DNA from: Actinomadura hibisca NBRC 15177
Lineage (GTDB): Bacteria; Actinomycetota; Actinomycetes; Streptosporangiales; Streptosporangiaceae
Reading direction: 5' to 3'
Length of the DNA: 64,000 nucleotides
Assembly: GCF_001552635.1 (NCBI RefSeq)
Contig: NZ_BCRO01000007.1
Location: forward strand, 37,464-101,463
Shown in pieces: positions 36,607 through 43,991 of the stretch. The stretch's first letter is position 1. Each line of letters starts with the position of its first letter. A model generated the notes under the pieces. It worked only from the letters and a program-made list of their open reading frames with translations. It had not been told where the DNA came from and made no database searches. The translations under genes and the position numbers were made by a program.

Positions 36607-38361
36607 CTACTGGGTCACGCCGAGGGTGGAGTAGTTGTACATGCCGAAGCCCTTGTGGAAGAACACGTTGTTCAGCGTGCTCGGCCGGAACAGCAGGGAC
36701 TTGGCGTAGACGTTGGGCATGTAGGCCGCCTGCGAGCGCAGCCGGTCGTCGATCATGTTGTAGAGCTTGGCGCGCTCGGCCGCGTCGACGGTGGTGTAGG
36801 ACTTCTTCCACGCCTCGTTGATCTGCGGGTCGTCGATCTGCGCGATGTTGACGTTGCCGCTGGGCAGGATGGCGGCCTTGTCGCTCAGCGCCCACAGGTA
36901 GCCGTAGCCGGTCGGCCAGTCCGACAGCCAGCCGAAGGTGCCGATGCCCACGTTGTTCTTCTGCATGAACGACGGGGAGCCGGCCTGGTCGGAGGTGTAG
37001 GTGTTGGCCGGGAAGCCCTTGAGGTTGAGCTTGATGTTCACGCGGGCCAGCGACTGCTGGAGGGCGATGGCGACGCCCTTCTCCTTCGGCCGGTCCTCGC
37101 GGTAGATCATCGTGGTCTCGAAGCCCTGGGGCTTGCCGCAGGCGGCCAGGGACTTCTTGGCCTCCTCGACGTTGCCCTTGTAGCCCTTCTCGGCCTTGGT
37201 GTAGTAGTCGGTGCCCTTCTCACGGCCCTCGACGTCCGGGGGCATGATCGAGGTCGCGATCTCGCCGCCGACGTCACCGCCGTAGGCGCGCCACATCGCG
37301 TCGCGGTCGGCCGCCCAGACCATGGCCTTGCGGCACTCCAGGTTCGGCACGACCTTCATGTCGATCGGGTTGTACCAGTGGAAGCCGCCGGGCGGGTTGT
37401 CGGCCTGGGCCTTCAGCTTGGGGTCGGTCAGGATCGACTTGCGCGCGTTGTCCTGCACGCCCGAGCCCGCCAGGTCGACGTGGATCTGGCCCTTGAGCAG
37501 CTGGTTGTCCAGCTCCTCGGCGTTCAGGCCGGCGATCGTCTCGATGCGCGCGGGGAGCTGCTTGCGGTTGGTGTCGGTGCTCTGGTCCCAGTTGGAGTTG
37601 GGGACCAGGGTGCCGCCCTTGCCGGGCTGGTAGTCCTTCTCCCACTTGTAGGGGCCCGAGGAGATCGGGTGCAGGCCGTAGCGCTCGCCCTTGTCCTTGT
37701 CCTGCGGGACCGGAGCGGTCTGGCCGGAGAAGTTCACCAGCTCGTTGAACTCGGTGAAGGGGTCCTTCAGCTTGAACACGACGGTGTAGTCGTCGGGGGT
37801 CTCGACGCCCTTGAAGTTGTCGAGGTTCTTGTCCTTGTAGGGACCCTTGTAGCCCTTGGCGTCCAGGACGTTGGAGAAGTAGGACGGGCCGTGGCGCAGG
37901 ACGGCGCGGTCGAAGGTGCGCGCGACCGCGTACTTGATGTCCTTGGCCTTGATCTCCGTGCCGTCCTCGTACTTCATGCCGCGGCGGAGCTTGTAGGTCC
38001 AGGTCTTCTTGTCGGCGCTCGGGACGCCCAGGCCCTCGGCCAGGTCGGGGCTGGGCTTGCGGCCCTCGTCGCCCGGCTTGGAGGCGTAGGTGAGCAGCAT
38101 GCGCGAGTACAGGCGCACGTAGTTGGTCGACCAGGCGTAGTACATGTCGCCCGGGTCGGTCGACTCGATGTCGCTGCTGATCGCCATCCGCAGCGTGCCG
38201 CCCTTCTTGTCAGAAGGGTTGACGACCTTGCCGACCGCGGCCTCGAAGCCCGCGCCGTCGGCGGTCTTCTCGTCGCCGCCACCGCCGCAGGCCGTCAGGC
38301 CCAGGCCGAGCAGGACGACCCCGGCCGACGACGCGGCCAGGATTCTGGGACGACTTTTCAT
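36607..38361 (-). CDS. Oligopeptide-binding lipoprotein (SBP family 5), system 1
   Basis: A 584-residue extracytoplasmic solute-binding protein. A signal peptide (ILAASSAGVVLLGLGL) ends in lipobox LTAC with Cys25, so it is tethered to the outer membrane leaflet. The SBP-5 fold begins with GGTLRMAISSDIESTDPGDMY; WTYKLRRGMKYEDGTEIKA and the C-terminal FGWLSDWPTGYGYLW are typical. It captures peptides for the permeases on either side. ATG 38361 has AAGGG five bases upstream. It is translated 40 bases after oppC. The downstream hairpin suggests its product is made in excess, as binding proteins are. Confidence 0.94.
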   Translation of the reverse strand: MKSRPRILAASSAGVVLLGLGLTACGGGGDEKTADGAGFEAAVGKVVNPSDKKGGTLRMAISSDIESTDPGDMYYAWSTNYVRLYSRMLLTYASKPGDEGRKPSPDLAEGLGVPSADKKTWTYKLRRGMKYEDGTEIKAKDIKYAVARTFDRAVLRHGPSYFSNVLDAKGYKGPYKDKNLDNFKGVETPDDYTVVFKLKDPFTEFNELVNFSGQTAPVPQDKDKGERYGLHPISSGPYKWEKDYQPGKGGTLVPNSNWDQSTDTNRKQLPARIETIAGLNAEELDNQLLKGQIHVDLAGSGVQDNARKSILTDPKLKAQADNPPGGFHWYNPIDMKVVPNLECRKAMVWAADRDAMWRAYGGDVGGEIATSIMPPDVEGREKGTDYYTKAEKGYKGNVEEAKKSLAACGKPQGFETTMIYREDRPKEKGVAIALQQSLARVNIKLNLKGFPANTYTSDQAGSPSFMQKNNVGIGTFGWLSDWPTGYGYLWALSDKAAILPSGNVNIAQIDDPQINEAWKKSYTTVDAAERAKLYNMIDDRLRSQAAYMPNVYAKSLLFRPSTLNNVFFHKGFGMYNYSTLGVTQ

Positions 38362-38401
38362 GAGTACCCTTTCGCTTCTCTAGCGGGGAGTTCCAGCGCG
38401 C

Positions 38402-39403
38402 TCAGCGGTTGCTGCGCGGGTCCAGGGCGTCGCGCAGACCGTCGCCGAACAGGTTGAAGGCCATCACGGTGATGAAGATCGCCATACCGGGGATGACCAC
38501 GAAGTACGGGGCGATCTGGTAGGTGCGGATCGCGTCGGTGAGCATCGACCCCCAGGCGGGGGTGGGCGGGCTGATGCCCACGCCGAGGAACGACAGGGCG
38601 GCCTCGAACAGGATGTTGGTCGGGATCAGCAGCGTGGAGTAGACCAGGATCGGCGCGACCAGGTTCGGCAGGATCTCGCGGAACAGGATGTAGGGGCTGC
38701 GCGCGCCCATGCTGCGGGCGGCGTCCACGAACTCCCGCTCGCGCAGCGAGATGGTCTGGCCGCGCACGATGCGGCCGATGTAGGGCCAGGAGAAGAACCC
38801 GATGATGAAGATCAGGATGGCCATGCGCAGGCCGTTGCCCTCCAGGCCCAGCCACTTGTCGGGCAGCACGCCGACGACCGCGATGGAGAACATCAGCAGC
38901 GGGAAGGCCAGGAAGATGTCCATCAGGCGGGCGATGACCCAGTCGACCCAGCCGCCGAAGTAGCCGGCGACCACGCCGAGCACGGTGCCGATGACGACCG
39001 CGACCAGCGTGGCCATGAAGCCGACCAGCAGCGAGACGCGGGCGCCGTAGACGATGCGGCTGAACAGGTCGCGGCCGTTGCCGGGCTCCAGGCCCAGCAG
39101 GAAGTCGCCGTTCATGCCGCCCAGGGACGAGGTCGGGCCGCCCAGGGTCGGGTCGATCAGGTCCTGGTGGAACTCGTTGGGCGGGTGGCCCAGCAGCTTG
39201 ACGACGAGCGGCGCGAAGATCGCCATCAGGATGAGCAGGATCACGATGATCCCGCCGGCCAGCGCCACCTTGTCCCGCTTGAGGCGCAGCCAGGCGATCT
39301 GGCCGAGGGAGCGGCCCTGGATCGCCTTGCCCTCGATCCCTTCGAGGACGGCGTCCGGCTGGGCCTGCGTCTCCGACCCGGTCACCTCGATCGGTGCGGT
39401 CAC
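38402..39403 (-). CDS. Oligopeptide ABC importer permease (OppC/DppC type), system 1
   Basis: This 333-residue protein is the first gene of importer operon 1. A cytoplasmic N-terminus leads to a first helix (VALAGGIIVILLILMAIFAPLV), the OppC-type segment and five more helices. The EAA loop EREFVDAARSMGARSPYILF contacts the ATPases. It ends in NLFGDGLRDALDPRSNR, a nearly invariant OppC tail. GTG 39403 has AGGAGG about nine bases upstream. The promoter should lie in the 514-base region above it. Confidence 0.93.
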   Translation of the reverse strand: MTAPIEVTGSETQAQPDAVLEGIEGKAIQGRSLGQIAWLRLKRDKVALAGGIIVILLILMAIFAPLVVKLLGHPPNEFHQDLIDPTLGGPTSSLGGMNGDFLLGLEPGNGRDLFSRIVYGARVSLLVGFMATLVAVVIGTVLGVVAGYFGGWVDWVIARLMDIFLAFPLLMFSIAVVGVLPDKWLGLEGNGLRMAILIFIIGFFSWPYIGRIVRGQTISLREREFVDAARSMGARSPYILFREILPNLVAPILVYSTLLIPTNILFEAALSFLGVGISPPTPAWGSMLTDAIRTYQIAPYFVVIPGMAIFITVMAFNLFGDGLRDALDPRSNR

Positions 39404-39689
39404 GCTGCCTACCTCCTACTGTTCGACCACGGCTGTCCGGCCACGGCACCCACCGGCGCACGCCCGGCGGTCGCGAAGATCGTCCGCTGCGCCCATGCCC
39501 GTTACGCCGCGTTTGCTGGAGGGAAACCTAATGCTTCGGGCACGACTGTCCATCCACGAACCGGGCTGCGCCAGTACCCGTATCTGACTTGTGATCTCGT
39601 CGTCATCTAGGGCACATGAGACGCGGACGCCAGAACGGACAAAGTTCTCAGACAGTACATTGAGGAACATCACTCTGCGCAAGGGGAAC

Positions 39690-39703
39690 CCGGTCCGGAC
39701 CGG
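39690..39703. promoter_or_regulatory. 14-bp palindrome upstream of importer operon 1
   Basis: CCGGTCCGGACCGG reads identically on both strands. It lies 287 bases before the first importer gene in an otherwise gene-free region. An operator role is speculative. Confidence 0.3.
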
Positions 39704-39771
39704 CAAGCTTTACCGGACCGAGTCCGTTCCGAGATCGAGCGTCCGCAGGTCAGTGCCGATGATCACAAGAA

Positions 39772-39827
39772 CGGCGGGCCGGGACGCCGCGTGACCACGC
39801 TGGGTCACGCGGCGTCCCGGCCCGCCG
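39772..39827 (-). terminator. Very long hairpin terminator
   Basis: A perfect 25-bp inverted repeat (arms 39772-39796 and 39803-39827) with a 6-base loop. It lies 91 bases past the stop of the 148-residue membrane-protein gene and insulates it from the importer promoter region. Confidence 0.85.
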
Positions 39828-39917
39828 TGCGGCCGGGCGGCGCCCCGCCGGGCGCCGCCTACCGGACCGTTACCTGACGTCCCGCTCGCTGTCCTGCCCG
39901 CTGCCCTGCCCGGCGCC

Positions 39918-40364
39918 CTACTTGATGCCCCGGTTGCGCAGGATCTCCTCGATCTCGGCCAGCTCGGGGTCGACGGGCGCGGCCTGCCGCCGCTCCACGG
40001 CCCTGCGGCCGCCCGCCCCGCCGCCCTTGCCGTCCTTGGACGCCTTGCCCGCCTTCGGGGCCTCGGCGGCCCTGCGGCCGCCGCCCTCCGGCGCTCCGGC
40101 GCGGCGCGCCAGCATCCCGCCGGAGACCAGGTACAGCAGCACCGCGAGGCCCGCGACCGTCACGCCCGCCCACTTGACCGGGCTGAACGCCAGGTCCATG
40201 AAGAACCCGGTCGCCCCCGTCATCGTGGCCGCCACCGGCACCAGCGACCACGCCGCGCCGCGCAGGCCCGAGGCGGCGCCGCGCCTGCGGTACACGCCCC
40301 ACGAGATGAACAGCCCGAGGAGGGTGATCCCCAGGCTGACGGCGAAGATGGCTGCGTCGCTCAT
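39918..40364 (-). CDS. Small three-helix membrane protein with charged tail
   Basis: The 148-residue product has hydrophobic segments at about residues 4-24 (AAIFAVSLGITLLGLFISWGV), 37-58 and 64-85 (KWAGVTVAGLAVLLYLVSGG). A Lys/Gly/Arg-rich linker and a short acidic helix (PVDPELAEIEEILRNRGIK) close it. That C-terminal pattern, an acidic helix ending in NRGIK, is common in small actinobacterial membrane proteins of unknown function. A single gene with its own terminator; no neighbour points to a role. Not recognised further. Confidence 0.7.
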   Translation of the reverse strand: MSDAAIFAVSLGITLLGLFISWGVYRRRGAASGLRGAAWSLVPVAATMTGATGFFMDLAFSPVKWAGVTVAGLAVLLYLVSGGMLARRAGAPEGGGRRAAEAPKAGKASKDGKGGGAGGRRAVERRQAAPVDPELAEIEEILRNRGIK

Positions 40365-40712
40365 GCCGGCCCCTCAATCCATGCGATGATGCTCCCTCCA
40401 TCGTCACACGGACCTGCCGGAGGGCCCCTCATCCGGTGGAACGGTTTCCCGGGCCTCCGGGTTCCTCCTCAGGCGTGATCTCCCCCTAGGGGGCGGACCC
40501 CGGAGTGGCGGGCCCCGCCTGCACCTCAGGTATCAGGCGGCACGGACCGGCGGTACGGGCCGGCGGACGGGCCGGTGGCGCGGCGGTACGGGCCAGATCA
40601 ACTCCCGGCAACGATTCGGGGACGTTCCGGGCCCGGCGGGTGAGGCCGCAGCCCCACCGGGGTACTGATCGACTTCCCCGGCGTCCCGGACGGCCCGCCT
40701 CATCTGGCCCGC
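40365..40712. other. Intergenic region downstream of the RiPP-like operon
   Basis: These 348 bases separate the P450 stop from the membrane-protein start. No gene with a ribosome site is supportable. GGCCCGTACCGCCG occurs twice as a direct repeat (about 40547-40590, minus strand). No clear terminator for the P450 operon is visible. Confidence 0.35.
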
Positions 40713-41954
40713 TCACGCCGAGGACCGCGCCGGTGGCCGCGGGGTGAAGGTCACCGGCACCGACGCCAGGCCGCGCAACATCCCCCGCCGCCGGGGCAGC
40801 CGGTCCACCGGCTCGGCCAGCGCCAGGTCCGGGAACCGCCCGACCAGCGCGCCCAGCGCCGCGGTGACCTCCAGCCGGGCCAGCGCCGCGCCCAGGCAGT
40901 AGTGCAGCCCGTGCCCGAAACCCACCTGCGGGTTGGGCTCGCGCCGCACGTCCAGCACGTCCGGGCGGCCGAACCGCCCCGGGTCGCGGTTGGCCGCGCC
41001 GATCGCCACCACCACCATCTCGCCGCGCGGGATCTCGGTCTCCCCCAGCCGCACCCGGCCGGTGGTGAAGCGGGCCACCCCGCGCGCCACCGGGCCGTCG
41101 TAGCGCAGCAGCTCCTCGACCGCGCCCGGCAGCAGGCCGGGGTCGGCGCGCAGCGCGGCCAGCTGCGCGGGGTTGGTCAGCAGCGCCACCACCGCGTTGG
41201 CGAGGAAGCACAGCGTGGTCTCGTGGCCCGACAGGAACAACATCATCGCGAGGCCGACCAGCTCGTCGTCGGAGACCTGCTCGCCGCGGTGCGCGGTGAC
41301 CAGCGCGCTCAGCAGGTCGTCGCCGGGCGCGGCGGCCTTGAGCCGGATCTGCTCGCCGAAGAACTCCACCATCTCGGCGCGCGCGGCGTCGGCGCGCTCC
41401 AGCGTCGCGCCGTCGGCGGGCGGCATCGCCAGCCCCACCGACCAGTTCCGGAACCGGTCGCGGGCGAACGGCACGCCCAGCAGCTCGCAGATCACCGCGA
41501 TCGGCAGCGGCAGCGCCAGCTCCTCCACCAGGTCGGCGCGGCCGCGCCCGGCGAACCCGTCCAGCAGCTCGGCCACGATCGCGGTGACGCGGGGCCGCAG
41601 CTCCTCCACCCGGCGGGCGGTGAACGCCTTGGCGACGATGCCGCGCATCCGGGTGTGGTCGGGCGGGTCGCTGGCCAGCAGGCTCTCCATCAGCACGTTG
41701 CGGCGGCGGGCCGGGGCCAGCCCCGCGGTGATGCGCGGCGCGGCCGCCAGGTCGGCGCTGAGCGCGGGCTCGTTCAGCGCCGCCACCACCTCGTCGTAGC
41801 CGGTTACGACCCACACCTCCACCTCCCCGCGCAGCCGGGCGCGGTGCACGGGGGCCTCCGCGCGCATCTCCTCCAGCAGCGGGTACGGGTCGGGCCACTG
41901 CGCGAAGTCGATGGGGATGTCGAACACCTTGGCGGCGCCGGTGGTACCGGTCAT
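40713..41954 (-). CDS. Cytochrome P450, distal gene of the MKYWH operon
   Basis: A 413-residue soluble bacterial P450. The I-helix oxygen-activation motif SGHETT is intact, EELLRY gives the ExxR pair, and heme thiolate Cys353 lies in GFGHGLHYCLGAALA. The ATG overlaps the last base of the preceding hydroxylase stop (TGATG) with GGAAGG upstream, so translation is coupled. It is the last gene of the operon. With a complete oxygenation motif it could hydroxylate the peptide or do the aryl cross-link. Which of the two P450s cross-links cannot be told from sequence. It needs a ferredoxin and reductase from elsewhere. Confidence 0.93.
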   Translation of the reverse strand: MTGTTGAAKVFDIPIDFAQWPDPYPLLEEMRAEAPVHRARLRGEVEVWVVTGYDEVVAALNEPALSADLAAAPRITAGLAPARRRNVLMESLLASDPPDHTRMRGIVAKAFTARRVEELRPRVTAIVAELLDGFAGRGRADLVEELALPLPIAVICELLGVPFARDRFRNWSVGLAMPPADGATLERADAARAEMVEFFGEQIRLKAAAPGDDLLSALVTAHRGEQVSDDELVGLAMMLFLSGHETTLCFLANAVVALLTNPAQLAALRADPGLLPGAVEELLRYDGPVARGVARFTTGRVRLGETEIPRGEMVVVAIGAANRDPGRFGRPDVLDVRREPNPQVGFGHGLHYCLGAALARLEVTAALGALVGRFPDLALAEPVDRLPRRRGMLRGLASVPVTFTPRPPARSSA

Positions 41955-43078
41955 CACGGGCCTTCCTGGATCGGGCGGGCGGGGCGGACGTGCTCGCTGA
42001 GGGCGTTGCCCCGGCGCACCCGGAACCGCACGCGCGGCTCGGGGGAGGCCAGGTCGACGTGCAGGGTGCGTTCCTCGGTCCAGCCCTCCAGCCGGAACTC
42101 GCCGAGCCCGAGGTGGACGAGCGCGAACAGCGGCTCGCCGCCGGCCAGCAGCGTCAGGCGGCCGTCCACCACGTCCACCGCGCCCGGCAGGTCCGGTGCG
42201 GGCGGGCCCTCGGGCTCCTCCTCCGACCAGTCGGGGAACGCCGCCGGCAGTGCGAACCCGCAGCGGAACGAGGCCGCCTCGGCGGGGTTCAGTGGCACCG
42301 GCTCGCGTGCGAACACCACCTCGCTCCACCGCAGCGGATCGGTGAACTCTGTTGGGAACAGTTCCAGCAGCGCGGGCGTCACCATCGTGTCGATCACCAG
42401 GTGGACACGCGGCTCGGCGCCGTCGTTGCGCACGTAATGGAGACGGTCGAAGTCGCCGAACCACAACCGCCCGGCGTTCCAGTGCCGCTCCTCGCCGCCG
42501 ATCACCACGACCGCGCCCGGATTGGTGATCACCGGGATGTGCAGGCGCAGCGCGCCCCACCGGTAGCCGCACTTGCCGTCGCGGTGCTCGTGCACCCGCG
42601 CGCCCGGCCCCAGCGCCATCAGCCGCACGCTGCGCAGCGGCGCGGGGATGCCCGCCAGCGCCTCGGCGGTGTAGGGGGCGTGCGCCAGATGCGGGGTGTC
42701 GGCGTGCGGGACGAGCCCGGCCCCGCCGGGGTCGGTGCGGTCGGGGTCGCCGCTGGGGCCGCGCAGCGACAGGATGCGCCAGTCCACCTCGGTGCGGGCG
42801 GCCAGGCCGTCCTGCCCGTAGGCGCGCTGGGCGCGCCAGGTCATCGAACGCAGCGCGCGGGCCTCGGCGGCCAGCCGCTCGGCGTCGTAGAAGCGGTCCA
42901 GCGGGACGGCGGTGGGCGGCGCGGCCCGGTCGCCGGTCGCGGCGCCGGTCGCGGCGGTGGTGGCGGTGGTGGTGGCGGTGGTCGCGGTGGCGGTAGTCGC
43001 GGCGGTGGTGACCGTGGTCGCGGCGGTGGTCGCGGCGCTGCCGGGGCTGGTGCTCGCGTCAGTGCCGGTGCCGGTCAT
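41954..43078 (-). CDS. Asp/Asn beta-hydroxylase-like oxygenase with extra C-terminal domain
   Basis: The 374-residue product has an aspartyl/asparaginyl beta-hydroxylase domain at about residues 55-240. The 2-oxoglutarate/iron site is recognisable in LGPGARVHEHRDGKCGYRWG (His163/His165, Asp167), RLHIPV, WNAGRLWFGDFDRLHYV (His214) and RVHLVID. After it come about 130 residues (FPTEFTD to the end) that I cannot assign. They may bind the peptide substrate. Residues 15-48 are an Ala/Thr repeat coded by a minisatellite. The ATG overlaps the methyltransferase stop (ATGA). In this operon it may hydroxylate a side chain of the YWH core; that is inference. Confidence 0.85.
   Translation of the reverse strand: MTGTGTDASTSPGSAATTAATTVTTAATTATATTATTTATTAATGAATGDRAAPPTAVPLDRFYDAERLAAEARALRSMTWRAQRAYGQDGLAARTEVDWRILSLRGPSGDPDRTDPGGAGLVPHADTPHLAHAPYTAEALAGIPAPLRSVRLMALGPGARVHEHRDGKCGYRWGALRLHIPVITNPGAVVVIGGEERHWNAGRLWFGDFDRLHYVRNDGAEPRVHLVIDTMVTPALLELFPTEFTDPLRWSEVVFAREPVPLNPAEAASFRCGFALPAAFPDWSEEEPEGPPAPDLPGAVDVVDGRLTLLAGGEPLFALVHLGLGEFRLEGWTEERTLHVDLASPEPRVRFRVRRGNALSEHVRPARPIQEGP
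42940..43050. repeat. GGCGGTGGT-type minisatellite inside the hydroxylase gene
   Basis: Imperfect tandem repeats of the type gcggtggt/gcggtcgcg encode the Ala/Thr-only stretch at hydroxylase residues 15-45. The number of copies probably varies between strains. Confidence 0.7.
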
Positions 43079-43827
43079 GACGCGGCCTTGCGGACCACGA
43101 CCGCGCCCGGGTCGGCCGGGTCGTGGCTCGCCTGCGCCAGGCCGTCGCCCTCCACCGGATGCAGGCCCGCGTCGGCCAGGTCCTTCAGCACCGGCTCGGG
43201 GCGGTGCATGTTGTGCCGCCGCTCCACCACCTCGGTGCCGACCAGCTCCCCCTGGTGGTAGGTGCGGTAGGTCATGCGCAGCTCCGACAGGTCCGGGCCG
43301 AGGGCCCGCGCGGCGGCGGCGAGGGTGTAGCGGCACTCCCCCAGCACCGCCTCGTCCACGACCCGTTCGGGCATGTCCAGGGCGGGCTGCCGCATCACCA
43401 TGTCCATCGCGCAGACCCCGCCCGGCTCCAGGTGCGCGGCTATGGCGGCGAACAGCACGGGCCGGTCGGCGGGCGGGACGTGCTCCAGCACCCCCGCCAG
43501 GTAGACGTAGCCGAAGGCGCGGCCCAGCTCGAAGGAGGGGGCCGAGCCCGGCAGCACCGTCACCCGGTCCCACAGGTCGGGACGCTCGGCGAGCTTGGCG
43601 ACCAGCACCGCGCGCATCGTGGTGGAGCGTTCGAGGCACACCACGCTCGCGGCGCGCTCGGCGACCGCCAGCGTGATCCGCCCGGTGCCCGGCCCGATCT
43701 CCAGGGCGGCCGCGCCGGGCGGGGTCAGATCGGCGAAGAACGCCACCGACGGCAGGGCCCGGTCCCCGTCCTTGGCGCGGAACAGGTCGTAGTAGCCGGG
43801 CGTGAAGGCATAGGGGTCGGTGGGCAC
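43075..43827 (-). CDS. Class I SAM-dependent methyltransferase in the MKYWH operon
   Basis: The 250-residue methyltransferase has the SAM motif ALEIGPGTGRITLAVAE at about residues 40-56, the acidic ribose-binding Glu in VVCLERS, and YVYLAGVLEHVPPADRP as motif II/III. The GTG at 43827 has GGGAGAG just upstream. The longer frame to 43917 would cross the operon hairpin, so I reject it. The gene is 98 bases after the pentapeptide gene and overlaps the hydroxylase start. The substrate is presumably the modified peptide (N-terminus, His or hydroxyl), but sequence alone does not tell N- from O-methylation. Confidence 0.85.
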   Translation of the reverse strand: MPTDPYAFTPGYYDLFRAKDGDRALPSVAFFADLTPPGAAALEIGPGTGRITLAVAERAASVVCLERSTTMRAVLVAKLAERPDLWDRVTVLPGSAPSFELGRAFGYVYLAGVLEHVPPADRPVLFAAIAAHLEPGGVCAMDMVMRQPALDMPERVVDEAVLGECRYTLAAAARALGPDLSELRMTYRTYHQGELVGTEVVERRHNMHRPEPVLKDLADAGLHPVEGDGLAQASHDPADPGAVVVRKAAS

Positions 43828-43864
43828 GCTCTCTCCCTGCGTCGCGGGTGTCGGGCCGGGCGGG

Positions 43865-43913
43865 GAACCGGTGCCCGCGGCCACGGGCGCTCGGCGGCCG
43901 CGGGCACCGGTTC
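43865..43913 (-). terminator. Strong hairpin directly after the pentapeptide gene
   Basis: Arms 43865-43882 and 43896-43913 are perfect complements over 18 bp (GAACCGGTGCCCGCGGCC and its complement), loop of 13. It starts 11 bases past the pentapeptide stop codon and ends 37 bases before the methyltransferase start. No T tract follows. It most likely attenuates transcription or stabilises the upstream mRNA, giving more precursor than enzyme. Confidence 0.8.
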
Positions 43914-43924
43914 TCATCTGGTGC

Positions 43925-43942
43925 TTAGTGCCAGTACTTCAT
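43925..43942 (-). CDS. 18-nt gene for pentapeptide MKYWH, biarylitide-like RiPP precursor
   Basis: ATG AAG TAC TGG CAC TAA on the minus strand encodes Met-Lys-Tyr-Trp-His. A perfect Shine-Dalgarno, AAGGAGG, lies nine bases upstream. The gene stands 49 bases after a P450 stop and just before a strong hairpin, in an operon of two P450s, two methyltransferases and a hydroxylase. Biarylitide precursors such as MRYYH (bytA of Planomonospora) and MRYLH have the same size and form, basic residue at 2, Tyr at 3 and His at 5. There a P450 links Tyr and His side chains and the first two residues are lost. By analogy, the core here would be Tyr-Trp-His. Lys2 and Trp4 differ from those examples. Too short for gene finders; reading, ribosome site and context are seen, product is inference. 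Confidence 0.8.
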   Translation of the reverse strand: MKYWH

Positions 43943-43991
43943 GGGAGCCACCCTCCTTCCGCTGTGTGGGGGTCGCGGCGTCCCGCCCCGT

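Larger units (their letters stand above)
39404..39917 (-). other. Intergenic region upstream of importer operon 1
   Basis: The 514 bases hold no gene I can support. They contain the big terminator at 39772-39827 and a perfect 14-bp palindrome CCGGTCCGGACCGG at 39690-39703, with further related half-sites (ACCGGAC, GTCCG) to 39735. These could be an operator. A minus-strand TTGTCC with a TCATGT 17 bases on is a weak promoter guess. Confidence 0.4.

Noticed and set aside
40505..40747. 80-codon plus-strand frame in the gap beside the distal P450
   Set aside because: Arg/Gly/Ala-rich with no ribosome site or hydrophobic pattern; looks like random high-GC coding.
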